Assembly: GCA_964016875.1 (NCBI GenBank)
Contig: OZ024718.1
Coordinates: forward strand, 7,197,001 to 7,261,000
Origin: Fallopia convolvulus
Taxonomy: Eukaryota; Streptophyta; Magnoliopsida; Caryophyllales; Polygonaceae
Length of the DNA: 64,000 bases
Direction of reading: 5' to 3'
Below are positions 22,204 through 34,500 of this stretch, one piece after another. Each line of letters begins with the position of its first letter. The first letter of the stretch is position 1. Below the pieces are notes generated by a model. It was not told the origin of the DNA. It made no database searches and saw only the letters and a program-made list of their open reading frames with translations. A program made the position numbers and the translations under genes.

Positions 22204-22336
22204 CCACCCGTTTGGAATTATTTCCGAACGGGTGGATTTCGTTCTCTATATATACCCAAATACCCTAAAATATTTTCACATCCGAAAATACATTTCAATC
22301 TTCTCTAAAAAAATTCACTTTCAAAATTTTCTCGAA

Positions 22337-24093
22337 ATGGCGAATTGGTTGATTACAAAATTTAATGTAAGTTAATTACTTATTTTTAAGCAATTTATTA
22401 AGTTTTTTCCGTTAAATTCATACGATTCGATATTATTTTCTAAATATTTCGTAATTTTACGTAGTCGTTGATGGTGGGAGGGTCAAAACCACCGGCTCCA
22501 TTTGATTTAAACGAGAAGTACGTTGATGACGATGATGGAGGATATGAGGTTTCAACGCGGTCAGAATACTTGGGATCATCTGTTTTGGGGTTCAGTGCTA
22601 TAGTGAGGAAGATACACAACGCGGTTAGAATCCAGATTATGACCGTACGTGGGCAGATGGAGATGGATCGCACCACTGTTCCACTTGCCATCTATCACAT
22701 GGCCGAACCGCTCCGAACGGTATTCTCTCTCCTCCCAACGAAGGTATCCAACAGTTGTATAGGTCATTTGTTCGATCATATTAGTGCCCCTCTTAGTCCG
22801 GTATGCGACGATCAGTGGTGGACAACTGCCCGTGAGCTCCCGTGCCCTCACCAAGTCCATCAATGCATCAACCAATGTATGCCTATTGAGCTTTCAATGA
22901 TCCATCCTTTTTGGAAGCAATTGGTATGGGAAGGCCTTCCGACGACATCGCCCGAGGATGATTGCATAGAAGATACCAATGCTGAATGCGAGAAGATGAT
23001 AGCAGACTACAATGCAGGCACGATGCCCAAACGCGTGCAACGTTAGGTGATCCGCGATTATCATAAGTACAAGGATACCGACACATTGGAGGAACCCGAT
23101 GGTGACAAGAAGAGGGGAAGACCTAGGAAGAAATCGAAGGTTCAGGCAAGAGGGTTGACTAGATTGGAGCATCTACAACAACAACCTCCCCAGCGCAAAA
23201 GGGTTGTAAAAGGCGCTCATTCTATGCCAAGGACATCATTTACATCGATCCCAACAGTTGATGAACAAGAGGAAGATGTCGAGACTGAGGAAGATGCATA
23301 TCCGATTTTGCCTCCCACATCGGGAATGGGGTTTATTCCACCCAAGGCCCCCCCTCTCACTAGCGACTTTGGAGGATTAGATCTCATACATCATTTACCT
23401 CCTTTCATGATCTCATACATCGCCACTGCGCATGATTTTCTAGGAGACGGTCATTGTGGATATAGGGCGCTCGCTTCTCAGATGGGGTGGAATGCGAATG
23501 ATGGATGGCAGCGTATGCAACGGGAGCTTGTCCAAGAGCTAGGGACCCACCGCGAGATATATTCGAGGATGGAGCGCTGGGGCTTCAAGCAGGTTGATGA
23601 GTTGATTAATAAAGTCAACCGGTTGTACCCGAATTGTCCAGTGGAGTACTGGATGGAGACACCTTCGATGGGCGTTGTATTTGCTACTAGATTTCAGTGT
23701 ACACTGATCACATTAGGCCGGGGTATGTCACACACATGTTTCCCGATCACAGGAGCCGGAGGCGTTTATAACTCTCTTTGGGACAAGGTTGCATGTATTG
23801 CTTTCCTTGGGAACCACTACGTTCCGGTAATTCAATATCCTCATTATTGATAAATATTGTTTTCTTGATTTACGACACTTAATAATTGTGTGTTTTGTTT
23901 AATATTGTAGGTTACATTGCACGATGATTCTCCGATGCCCCCCCAACTACTTATGTGGACGAACTGTCATGATCCATCAATGGGCGGATATCTAGACCGG
24001 TATCCTGATCTTTTATATAGGTTCGATCAGTTTCAGATTGCAGAAAATTTATCTCAGCCTTATGGGCGGATATCTAGTCCTTATCAGGTTTAG
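22337..24093 (+). pseudogene. MULE transposase remnant fused to an OTU-type cysteine protease domain
   Basis: Reads as three exons: 22337-22366 (MANWLITKFN), 22465-23826 and 23911-24093, with introns GTAAGT...GTAG and GTAATT...GTAG, both in phase 0. After an acidic start, IVRKIHNAVRIQIMTVRGQM and ELPCPHQVHQCINQCMPIEL, then IHPFWKQL, match the C-terminal region and SWIM-type zinc end of MULE transposases. The catalytic DDE core is absent. A basic linker (KKRGRPRKKSK) leads to an OTU domain: DFLGDGHCGYRALASQMGW with the nucleophilic Cys, and GNHYVPV with the His at the second intron. OTU proteases cleave ubiquitin-like tags. One TAG at 23044-23046 interrupts the frame between the two parts; a CAG-to-TAG change would explain it. 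Confidence 0.72.
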
Positions 24094-24289
24094 GATATGA
24101 ATGTTTAGTGTAATATCATCATTTATGTACATTCGTATGAATGGGTTGGGTTTAATGTATGAATGGTTTAGTTTGTATGGTTTAGTTTATGGAAAAACAA
24201 CACATATATAAGTAACAAAACCAACACAAATATAAGTAACCATTACAAAGTAATCATTACACAACTACAACTACAACAAATTAAACTAT

Positions 24290-27071
24290 CTATAGTCCTA
24301 CATCGCTGTGGCGTGCGGGTTGTACGAAGGGGGAGCGGCGACGGCGACCACCTACACATGGCGGGATCGGTGGTGGCGGCCTCTCTCCAAACCAGATTGC
24401 TTGTAATTGGCGAGCGACTTCGACCACATCAGGATTGCTATGACCTTCTAGTCGTCTACTGAACGCCTTCGTCAGTGTCATCCGCTGTCAAACCAACAAA
24501 AATTTGTTATTTTAGAATTTGAAGTTTTTTTACTAATATGAGAAAATCAATCAAGTGTCATACCGCATAAATATCCACCACGAGTTGCGGGGGCGGAGGG
24601 TTGTTCGCCAATTCTACGGAGGACGTGTGCAACAAAAAAGGATGTGTTCGTCTCATATGCCATTGCACGTACTCGGCATCCATAGAGTACATGTGTGGTG
24701 CAATTTCCCCGGCCCATAGGCACTAACGAGTTCCATCGATCATCATTTGGTGAGTATTGCACATCATACTTCACATGCACGTTCGTCAAGTTTTTTGGTC
24801 GTAAGAAACTGATTGGCTTGATAACGTCTAATTTAGAGATTGACTGGTTCCAACCAAATTGACGAGCGAGCCTCTCGGGGTGATATGCCTCCTTGATGTG
24901 GAGACATGTCAAGGTACCCCTTTACCTCGACAAACTAAGATCGCCAGTGGAAAAGTCGATAAAATCCCGCCATGGCATAAAATTGATCTACACATAAACA
25001 CAAATTTCTCATGTTATAGAATATTTAAAAACGCAAGTCGAAAAAATTCTATGTTATATAATATATACAAATGTTAGTTAAATTTGATGTTACTTTCATC
25101 TTCAACTTTTATCTTGTCTAAGTAGCGACGATAATAGAGCACTGATTTAGGGTCCCTGTTTCGACCTTGATCTGCTTTGAAAATCTCCCCTAGTAATGGT
25201 GTGATATCGTGATTGATGTGACCTTGGAGTGATGGAAAGTACCTCCAAATGAAGTTCTACAAAATAGAGAATATGTTAGATTCAAATAAAATCGGACTAG
25301 CAATTTAAACAGAACAGGGTATCAACACTCACGTGTAACACATATGAGCACCCTGCGATCTGCGCTCCTTCAGCTCGGGACGCCATTCCGAGCTGCCTGA
25401 ATAGCCATGCAAGTGTAGCGGCACACCATGAATACTCCATCACCTGATTGTGGTTCAACACGAGCGACAACAATCTGAGGGGTACCCAGCACCTATCCTG
25501 TCCATTATCAAGGTCCTTCCCAACAGATCACACAAATACCATGACGCTATCAAATTTGGGTTTCCTTCATTTTCTATCATGCTAAACAAGATCTCTTTCC
25601 AACGTTTGATGTTTATGCAGCCTTTGCTCACTAACTTCTTCATTTTAGGAGGAATAACGTCGTATGCACCACTGATATACTGCTTTATTTGTTCTTCGGA
25701 GTACATCGAAACAGCCTTCATCTCGTTGATCGGTAGGCCCAAAATGTAGTGGACATCATGGAGGGTAATTGATATTTCTCCCCAAGGAAAATGAAAACTA
25801 TTGGTTTCAGGATGCCATCTTTCGACAAAAGTCTGAATCAATGCTTCATCTGTTTGTTTGAACCTCCAATACTGTAGGCGCCATAATCCGCTACACTAAG
25901 CACATGTGACCCACTCACCTCCAACCGTCAACTTTTGGTTCCAATCCTTAAGCTTCCCTCGCGTATGCACTCTCAAGGGTTTACCAGTAGTATACTGAAA
26001 CATTATTATCAAAAATATTAAGTATAATTATTTATGCGTACATATAATGTAAATTAATTAAACGTTCTTACCGTTGGATCTTCCCATAAGAGCTTCGCTA
26101 TATGCGTCTCGTAACTGACCAACAAACTAGTATCGATTGGTCCGCCGCCATATCCATCTTGGGTGTTGGGAGGGTCTGGTGGAGGTTTGGAATATGAAGT
26201 CCCGGCATGAGACTCGGCTTGGAAATAAGGTTGGGATGGTGGAGGTTGGGAATAAGAAGTACCCTCGGCTTGAAAATAAGGTTGGGATGGTGGAGGTTGG
26301 GAATAAGAAGTCCCTGCCTGATTCTCAGCTTGGAAATAAGGACTCAAGGAAGTAAAAGAAATTGTATCTTGAATCCACGTATCACCTTGTGGGCCAGTCT
26401 GTATGTCGGTCCGGGGAGTGAAAGCATTATCGAATTCAGTATACAAATTCCTAGTGGGGGTTAGGTTGGTGTTGTGTGGGGTGTGTTGGGAAGTGGATGA
26501 CCCCCACAAATTCTGGTAGTCGGGGGTTGTATATTGGGTGGACGATTGGTTAGGTGGAAACGCTGATCCAGTAAAATCGTGTGGTGGTCGGGGGTTCGTA
26601 CCCCAGACGCGTACCACTCCATATATCGGGGATCATTCGTAAGCATCTCTACATAAATAATGTATGACCACTGTCATATATAATGTATTAAATACTATAA
26701 TTACTTATCAAATAAAATTACTATGAGATCAAATTAAAAAAATTCTAATCTAATTAATAAATTAAATTAAAATACTAACAAATAAAATTAAGATAATTCT
26801 AAAGTATTATTGTAAAATATGATCCGACTAAACTTGATGATTCAAAACGGAAAATATTAATTTACATATCTAAAAACCCTCCCCCAAGTGGCGTAGCTTC
26901 TTGATTTGGAGCCGTTGGTTGGACCGGTACCTCCTCTTGCTCTACATTGGCTTGTATATCCTCAACATTCGCCCCTTCAATCAAATCTATTTGGGACGAT
27001 TGCCCATGTGAAGTTTTTGAACGATTTTTGCTCTTAGATTTGCCTAAACCGAAAGACCACCCTTTTCTCAT
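24290..27071 (-). pseudogene. Plant mobile domain (PMD, MAIL/MAIN-type) gene of the MULE
   Basis: Minus strand. First exon from ATG 27071 (MRKGWSFGLGKSKSKN) to about 26864. Second exon about 26650-26072: NDPRYMEWY, then, in another frame, a proline/serine-rich part with a three-fold repeat SQPYFQAE...GTSYSQPPP (26160-26345). The core exon begins near 25996. It contains IQTFVERWHPETNSFHFPWG and ITLHDVHYILGLPINEMKAV, the hallmark of PMD (PF10536). Later exons: NFIWRYFPSLQGH near 25260, LARQFGWNQSISKLDVIKP near 24850, and the C-terminus at 24481-24290. Breaks: a frameshift near 26600, TAG at 25896-25898, and a frameshift near 25480. PMD proteins occur both as host genes and as passengers of transposons. 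The gene points toward the OTU gene (convergent). Confidence 0.75.
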
Positions 27072-27235
27072 TTTCACACTTTTTTCTCTCAATTGCAATT
27101 TTTTTTAGCACTTGATATGTGCAACAATTGTGCACCGAATGGAGGAGTTGAGGGCTTTATATAGCCCTCAACAATTGTGCACCAACGGCTCTTTCTACAA
27201 AAGAGTCGTTGTTTTTTTTTAAAAAATCCCCAATG

Positions 27236-27372
27236 TAGTCGGTCACCTCGACCGACTACATTGGGCCCCACACGCTATCTGCAATTGTAGATAGCGTGTG
27301 TTGTTTAAAATATATATATAGTCGGTCACCTCGACCGACTACAAGCTCGTCGGTCGAGGCGACCGACTACTT
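27236..27372. repeat. Right subterminal palindromes of the MULE
   Basis: The same AGTCGGTC-N5-GACCGACT motif lies at about 27238 and 27320, with an inverted-spacer version at about 27351. A 13-bp inverted pair (ACACGCTATCTGC / GTAGATAGCGTGT) sits between them. Confidence 0.9.
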
Positions 27373-27824
27373 CTGACATGGGCGCCCGTCAATTCTTACA
27401 TGGGCGGGAGAGTGGAAATATGGAAAGTCCGGGGGCAAATTTGTACCTGAGACTCTCATAACTTGGTTGACTATTCTTGAGGCTGAGTTCAACTTGGCCC
27501 TCCATGATTCCCATTTCCAAGTTTGCCGTTATATATAGCTTCTTTTGTTTAGGAGGATCTTTCAACGACATTGAGAGACTACGTTGGACGTAAGACGCCG
27601 TTGTATCACGCGCAAAGGCTCACGAGCTACTACAAGGACTAAAATGGCGGGTTAGGACCCGAAATATACCTAAAGAGGGAGGATTTGTGCCATGGCGGAG
27701 CACACAAGATCAACAACGCCATAGGGCAAGCCATGCTTGCTAAGCGGCTCGGAAAGACGAAGATTGTGGCGGTCGCTGGGTCCGGACAGCACGGAGTGGC
27801 GGTGGCTGCTGCCAGCGCCAAGCT

Positions 27825-28189
27825 TGTTGTGTTTTCACTCGATTTAAATCACAAATTCAGCAATGAACAAGAGAAGAAAACAGACAATTTTTTCTTAATG
27901 GTGTGGCGCTCACTTAAGGCATAACCATCGCCTTTTTCTGGTTTTATATTAAGCTGTAAAACAGAACTACAAACTAGGACGTTGATGCCACAATCTCTTG
28001 GCAACTAACTCCACTTTCTGATGCACTACTCACACCAGACTTTGACTCTAACAAGAAGCAAAACAAACTCCTGCAAATGACAGCCTAACAACTAAGCAAA
28101 TCACTCACGATACAGAGTGATTGTGATCAATGATTTTATTTGACATAAAATAGATAAAAACATGACATAAAACAAATTTATTTATAACA
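27825..28189 (-). repeat. 3' LTR of the copia element
   Basis: 365 bp partner of 32505-32869. Confidence 0.93.
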
Positions 28190-28212
28190 TTCACTCCTTT
28201 AAACTTGTTTTC

Positions 28213-31200
28213 TTACTTTATAGTCTTCATACCAATCTTCTCTCGAAGTTCTGTGAACCTCTGCTTTCCTAGTGGCTTGGTTAGGATGTCTGCTAGCTGG
28301 ACTTTAATCTTGACATACTCCACTTGAATATCTCCATTCTGCACACACTCTCGTATGAAGTGAAACCTGGTATCTATGTGCTTGCTCCGGTCATGGTGCA
28401 CTGGATTCTTGGCCAAGGCGATTGCTGACTTGTTGTCAATCTTTAGAGTTGCTCTTAGCTGAGCTTCTCCCCTTTTGTTACTCAGAACTCTGCTTAACCA
28501 CACTCCTTGACATGCTCCAGCTGTGGAGGCTATGTATTCAACTTCACAAGAAGAGAGAGCAACTACCCTTTGCTTCTGTGATGTCCATGTGATAGGATTT
28601 TCTCCTAGAAAATACATCACTCCTGTTGTACTCTTTCTATCATCGATGTCTCCTGCCATATCACTATCACAGTAGCCAACTAAGTCTCCTTTAATATGCC
28701 CCTTCTTGTAGACACATCCAAGCTTCAATGTGCCTCTCACATACCTCAAAATCTGTTTTACAGCTATCATATGTGCAACCGTGGGAGCATCCATATATCT
28801 ACTCATTACTTCAACAGAATAGGTAAGATCTGGTCTTGTGTGCACCAAATATCTAAGACTTCCAATCACACTTCTATACAGAGTTTCATCAATTAGTGGT
28901 TCCCCATTTCCATGCTTACACATCTTTGTTCTTGGCTCCATTGGAATCTGGCAAGAATTGCACTCCTCTATTCCCAACTTGTCTAGTATCTTCATTGCAT
29001 ACTTTGATTGACACAAAGAGATTTCATATTCTTTCTGCTTTACTTCGATGCCTAAATAGTAGCTGAGAAGTCCAAGATCACTCATCTCAAATTCATGTTG
29101 CATCTCAATTTTGAATTGAGTGATAATCTCTATGTTTGAACCTGTCAACACAAGATCGTCCACATATAATCCTACTATCATAACATCTTCTTCTTTCTCC
29201 CTTTTGTATACATCATGCTCTTGAGGACATTTTGAGAAGCCTAGTGAATTCCAACACTTGTCCAGCTTAAAATTCCAAGCTCTTGGAGCCTACTTTAATC
29301 CATACAATGCTTTGTGTAGCTTCAACACTTTATATGGATTCTTCTTGTCAATAAAACCCTTTGGCTGAGCTACATAAACTTCTTCTTCCAATTCACCATT
29401 CAAAAATGTTTTCTTTATATCCATGTGGTGAACATCCTCGTTTCTTTGAGCTGCATAAGCTAGCAACAGTCTGATGGTTTCCAGTCATGCTACAGGTGCA
29501 AAAACTTCTTTGTAGTCTACACCATGTCTTTGCACATAGCCCTTTGCCACTAACTTGGCCTTGTGCTTGATGATTTCTCCATCTGGATTCTTTTTCAGCT
29601 TATAAACCCACTTTAGGCCAATTTCCTTGTGACCCTTTGGCAATGTTGTCATCTTCCAAGTTCCATTCTTCCTAATGGAACTAATTTCTTGCTCCATGGC
29701 TTCCCTCCAATGTTCACTCTTAGAAGCCTCCTCATAAGAAGTTGGTTCTTCTATTGTCAGAAAACACAAACCAGCTTCTTCATCTACCTCACGTGTGACA
29801 TCATATATATCCTGTAGTGATATGTATTTGTGAGGTCCTCCTGAGCTTGAGCTGGAGGCATTACTGTGAGGAGTAGTTGGTGATGATGGAATTGATGGAG
29901 TTGGTGAAGTTTCATCAAGCTGTATACTCTAGCCTAAACCTGCATTCTCTGCTGAATTCTCTCTAAGTTGTCTTCCTGTGTTGTCATGCACAATTAATAT
30001 CTCTCCCGAGCCTGATTCTTCACTCTCATTGTTCTTCCAACACCAGCTCTTATCTTCTTCAAAAATCACATCACGGCTTATGATCACCTTATTTCTTTTA
30101 GGATCAAGAAGCCTATATGCCTTAGATCCTTCTTCATATCCTAGGAGAATTACTTGTGTGCTCCTGTCTGCCAGTTTTGAGAGATGAGAAGATACATCTT
30201 TTGTGTGTGCTAGGCATCCAAACACACGCAAATGATACACCTTAGGAATTCTCCCATGCCAGGCTTGAAAAGGAGTCATCCCTTCCACACCTTTTGTAGG
30301 AGCTCGATTCAGTATGTAGACTGTTGTCTGAGCTGCCTCTGCCCAATATACTGCAGGTACACTCTTGCTTTTCATCATGCTCCTGGTCATCTCCATTACA
30401 GTTTGATTCCTTCGTTCCACCACACCATTTTGATGTGGTGAGTATGGTGCATTGAGGAATCTTTTCACCCCTTCATTCTCACAGAATTCCTTGAAAGCTC
30501 TTGATGTGAACTCTCCTCCTCTATCTGTTCTAAATGCTTTCATTTTCTTTTCATTTTTTGTTTCAACACTGATTTTGAACTTCTTGAAAACATTTAGTGC
30601 TTCATCTTTACTCTTCAGCATGAAAATCCACATAAAACGTGAAAAATCATCAACTAAGAGCATGAAGTACTTATTACCTCAGAGTGTTGCTGGTGTGATG
30701 GGACCACACAAGTCACCGTGTATGAGTTCTAGTTGCTTGTTGGCTCTGAATTTTGCTGTTTGTGGGAATGAGATCCTGTGTTGCTTGCCAATGATACATC
30801 CATCACATAGCTGATCAATATGCTCAATTTTTGGAACTCCTTCCACCATTCCCTGTCTTGAGAGCTTCCTCATGGAGTTGAAATTCAGATGCCCGTACCT
30901 CGCATGCCACATCCATGCTCCATCTTTGATCTTGGCCATGAGACACACTTGTCTTGCCAGGTTGAACTCAGCTACATACAGCCTGTTGGATTGTCTATTC
31001 ACCTTGACAATTAATTTCTTGTTCATGTCAAAGAGCTTCAAGCATCTTCCTTCTATGACAGTTTGACTTCCACCCTCATCTAATTGACCAAGACTGAGTA
31101 TATTACTTTTAAGTTTTGGAATGTAATATACGCCAATTAAGGTCAGATGTTCCTCATTCTTGCATTTGAACAAGACAGATCCTCGCCCACATATTTCAAT

Positions 31201-32463
31201 GACTGAACCGTCACCAAATCTCACCCTTCCTCTGATGGTATGATCAATCTCAGTGAAGCATGACATATCCCCTGACATGTGGTTACTAGCTCCTGTATCC
31301 AGGTACCACACACTGCTTTCTTTTGATGAGGAGTGTGACTCAGGTCTCCCTTCATGAAACATAGCAACGTCTGTCTTCTCACCATGTGAACTCACTAGAT
31401 CACATGTTTCCAACATCAACAAGGCAGGATCTTCATCTTCTTGTTTCTTTGTTAAGTGTGCCTTCTCTTCTTTCTCCTTGGAGGGACATTCTGATGCAAA
31501 ATGCCCCATTTGGCCACAACTATAACACTTGATCTTGTTCTTGTCAAATTTTCTCTTATGACCTTGTGATTCACCTTCATTTACACGACTTGAATCACCA
31601 CCTCTGCCTCTGCCACGTCTACGACCTCGTCCTCTACCTCCTCTTGGACTAGCTTGGTCTCTTGACTGCTTCTTAGAGAGTTTTCCATCTTCTCTCGCTC
31701 TCCATTCAGCACGTGTGAGCAAGACGGTTTCTTTAGGTTTGCTACCATAACCACCCAATCTTTCTTCATGGGCCTTGAGTGATCCTATCACCTCATCCAC
31801 AGTCTTATTCTTCAAATCTCCAAACTCTTCTATTGTTGAAGCAATTTGAAGAAACTTTGTGGATGTGGAACGCAACAACTTTTTGACTACATGAACTTCT
31901 TCCACAAAGTTACCAAGTCCTCTCAACTTGTTCACCACAGTAGTAAGCTTTCTAGAGTAGTCATCAACAAATTCTGACTCACTCATCCTAAGTGTATCGA
32001 ATTCACGCCAGAGAGTTTGAGTTCTTACCTCTTTCACCTTTTCTGCCCCAAGGTTCATGTTTTTCATCATGCCCCAAACCTCTTTTGCTGTCTTCTTGGC
32101 TCCTAGTTGGAGAAGAACATCTTCACCAATGCCCTGGTAGATAGCCGCCGGTGCCATTTTATCCTTTCTGTTGTCTACGGCTCCATCGACCTCTACAACA
32201 TCCCATACACCTTGAGTTGTCATGTACACCTCCATCTTGATGGCCCATGCTGCATAATTGCTTTTAGTGATCATTGGGTGTTTGAGGGAGACCGATCCTT
32301 CTTTGTCATTGATCCAAAACCCATCTAAATCTTGATTTCCTGTGACTGTTGGTATAACAGTATCTCTGCGCTCTTTCTCTCTTTGTTCTCTTTCTCTCTG
32401 ATCTCGCTCTCTTTGCTCTCTCATCTCTCTCTGTCTCGCAGTCTCCATCTCGAGATGAGACAT
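28213..32463 (-). pseudogene. copia gag-pol polyprotein with four in-frame stops
   Basis: ATG at 32463; the frame runs to 28213, about 1,416 codons. An R/E/Q-rich N-terminus comes first, then gag (KSNYAAWAIKMEVY), a zinc knuckle CYSCGQMGHFASEC, protease VWYLDTGASNHMSGD, the integrase zinc region (HARYGHLNF...CDGCIIGK), the integrase core (DDFSRFMW, RTDRGGEFTS, NGVVERRNQT), reverse transcriptase (EIGLKWVYKLKKN, VGLYVDDLVLTGS) and RNase H (YCDSDMAGDIDDRKS, ALSSCEVEYIA). Stops on the minus strand: TGA 30679-30681, TAG 29929-29931, TGA 29485-29487, TAG 29290-29292. No indel breaks the frame. The order integrase before RT defines Ty1/copia. Confidence 0.93.
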
Positions 32464-32504
32464 GTACTCTCAATGGATTCCTTACCGAAAGCTCTGATAC
32501 CGAA

Positions 32505-32869
32505 TGTTGTGTTTTCACTCGATTTCAATCACAAATTCAGCAATGAACAAGAGAAGAAAACAGACAATTTTTTCTTAATGGTGTGGCGCTCACTTAAGGC
32601 ATAACCATCACCTTATTCTGGTTTTATATTAATCTGAAAAACAAAACTACAAACTAGGACGTTGATGCCACAATCTCTTGGCAACTAACTCCACTTTCTG
32701 ATGCACTACTCACACCAGACTTTGACTCTAACAAGAAGCAAAACAAACTCCTGCAAATGACAGCCTAACAACTAAGCAAATCACTCACGATACAGAGTGA
32801 TTGTGATCAATGATTTTATTTGACATAAAATAGATAAAAACATGACATAAAATAAGTTTATTCATAACA
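32505..32869 (-). repeat. 5' LTR of the copia element
   Basis: 365 bp, upstream LTR on the minus strand, directly followed by the Met-tRNA primer site. Confidence 0.93.
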
Positions 32870-33391
32870 AAGCTCGGCTTGGAGTGCACCGTTTTCATGG
32901 GCAACTCTGATATGGAAAGACAGTCTTCCAATGTTGACCTAATGAACTTGCTAGGCGCACAAGTAAGATAATCATGAATGTTAATATTAATTGCGGGAGA
33001 GAAAATAATTAAAAGGTTAAAAAAAAGGTAGATTTTTTTGTTGGATAATGTTAGTAAAAGTGATATTAAATAGGGTAATACTAGTTTATGACCCGGACCT
33101 TGCCTGGAACCTTAAAATTATCTTTATAATATATTAATTATAAATGAATGCTTAATTAATGATTTAATTGTTGTATATGTATTGACAACATTTTATATTT
33201 CTTCTTTTGTTGCAATGTCATCATGGTTTGAAATGATTTTTTAGTACTTTGGTAATATCATTCAATATTACTCCCTTAGCATGTTGGCTTGTAGAGTTTT
33301 AGATCCATTGTTTATGTATGTGATTTTTAAGTAAAATAATTTGAACACTGAAAGATTGTATGAAAGTAAAAAATATAAAAACGTTTTCCTT

Positions 33392-33540
33392 ATTAAAGAA
33401 TGACATAGTGTTAATTAAAGTACAAAATATAAATTTGTTTACTTATTAAAGAATCGCATAATGTTAATTAAAGTACAAAATATAAAAATATTTTACTTAT
33501 TAAAGAACGACATAATGTTAAGTAAGGCATAGAGGATTCA
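33392..33540. repeat. Three imperfect copies of a 53-54 bp AT-rich unit
   Basis: ATTAAAGAA-GACATA-TGTTAA starts at 33392, 33445 and 33499. Confidence 0.75.
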
Positions 33541-33734
33541 TCAATGGCATCTTGTATATGCTTATAGACCTACATTAACGAACATCTTTGTCAAATATAA
33601 CGAATGATGCAACAATCGTTCCATCATTAACAACCAAAGTAACTTTAAACATGTCATGAAATATAATAATCTAAATATATATGACATAAACATATTTAAT
33701 GATTAATATTTAATGTATTTTATATACCTTGGAA

Positions 33735-34500
33735 TCACATATTTGACAATACGTTCGTAGCCACTGCACCAAAATTCATCATCATATCGTTTTACCTTTT
33801 TTTTGCATTGTTTACATGAATTATAGTACCATCCAAAAGAATAATCAATATCCTCTGCAATGGCAATAGTAACATATTGACTCTTCTGAAAAAAAATATA
33901 AAAGGAAATTCATAGTTTTATGAAAAGATAATAACAAAACGTGTTGTAACTTACTAAGTATTTTTCATTAAGAGTTTTTTTTGTTGATCTTATCAAAATC
34001 AACAAAGTCAAAAGCAGTATGTGGCATAGAATTGTGTTCTATTGTTTTGACATTTGTGCTCTTGAAAAAAAAGGACTTTGTGGGGAAGATGTGTAGGACG
34101 AAAACCACCAACAATACTGATTAAAGAAAAATTTGATAATAAGAATGTCATCTTCTCCAATATGTAAAAATCTATTAGCACCTGATGTATACATAAAGGC
34201 GTTAATTTTATGTCTTGGAAAAACACAAACAAATTCAATTAATATATAGTTATTATACATATTAGAAAATTAGAATAGACTAATTATATTAGAAGAAAAC
34301 TATTTGTAAAATAATGAATTTAAGGGGAAAAAACATTCTCATCTACAAAGATCGTCTCTTTGCCAATAATTTGAGTCTTATCATGAAAGTTGACAACATC
34401 CCACATATGTATGCAGTGAACACGTAATTTTCAATTTGTCTTCTTTTTCATATCCAGATCACGAATAAAATTTATAGTAGCATTCATTGTTCAATTGAAA
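33735..34500 (-). pseudogene. Replication protein A 1-like remnant
   Basis: Minus strand. From about 34486: MNATINFIRDLDMKKK, a stop, then KLRVHCIHMWDVVNFHDK, the start of an RPA1 OB-fold. Near 33895-33735: SQYVTIAIAEDIDYSFGWYY, then SCKQCKKK and DDEFWCSGYERIVKY, the CxxC...WC zinc-ribbon part of the RPA1 C-terminal domain. Frames between are broken. It is a Helitron passenger or a captured host piece, not functional. Confidence 0.6.

Larger units (their letters stand above)
22009..27412. mobile_element. MULE-type DNA transposon inserted in TSB-like exon 1
   Basis: 5.4 kb replaces about ten bases of exon 1. The ends share an imperfect inverted repeat: left GTCCATGTCAGAACTGAG, right complement GCCCATGTAAGAATTGAC, each followed by GCGCCC-like bases. 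Subterminal palindromes occur at both ends. It carries two convergent genes: a MULE transposase C-terminal/OTU frame (plus) and a plant-mobile-domain gene (minus). A clean 9-bp target duplication, usual for MULEs, was not found, so the edges are approximate. Confidence 0.75.
27825..32869 (-). mobile_element. Ty1/copia LTR retrotransposon in TSB-like exon 2
   Basis: LTRs 32505-32869 (5') and 27825-28189 (3'), 365 bp each, TGTTGTG...ATAACA, with target duplication AAGCT at 27820-27824 and 32870-32874. The LTRs differ at about nine sites by eye. The primer site at 32491-32501 reads GGTATCAGAGC on the minus strand (initiator Met tRNA). The purine tract AAAGGAGTGA precedes the 3' LTR. Gag-pol is a single frame with four nonsense codons and no frameshift. 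Confidence 0.95.
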
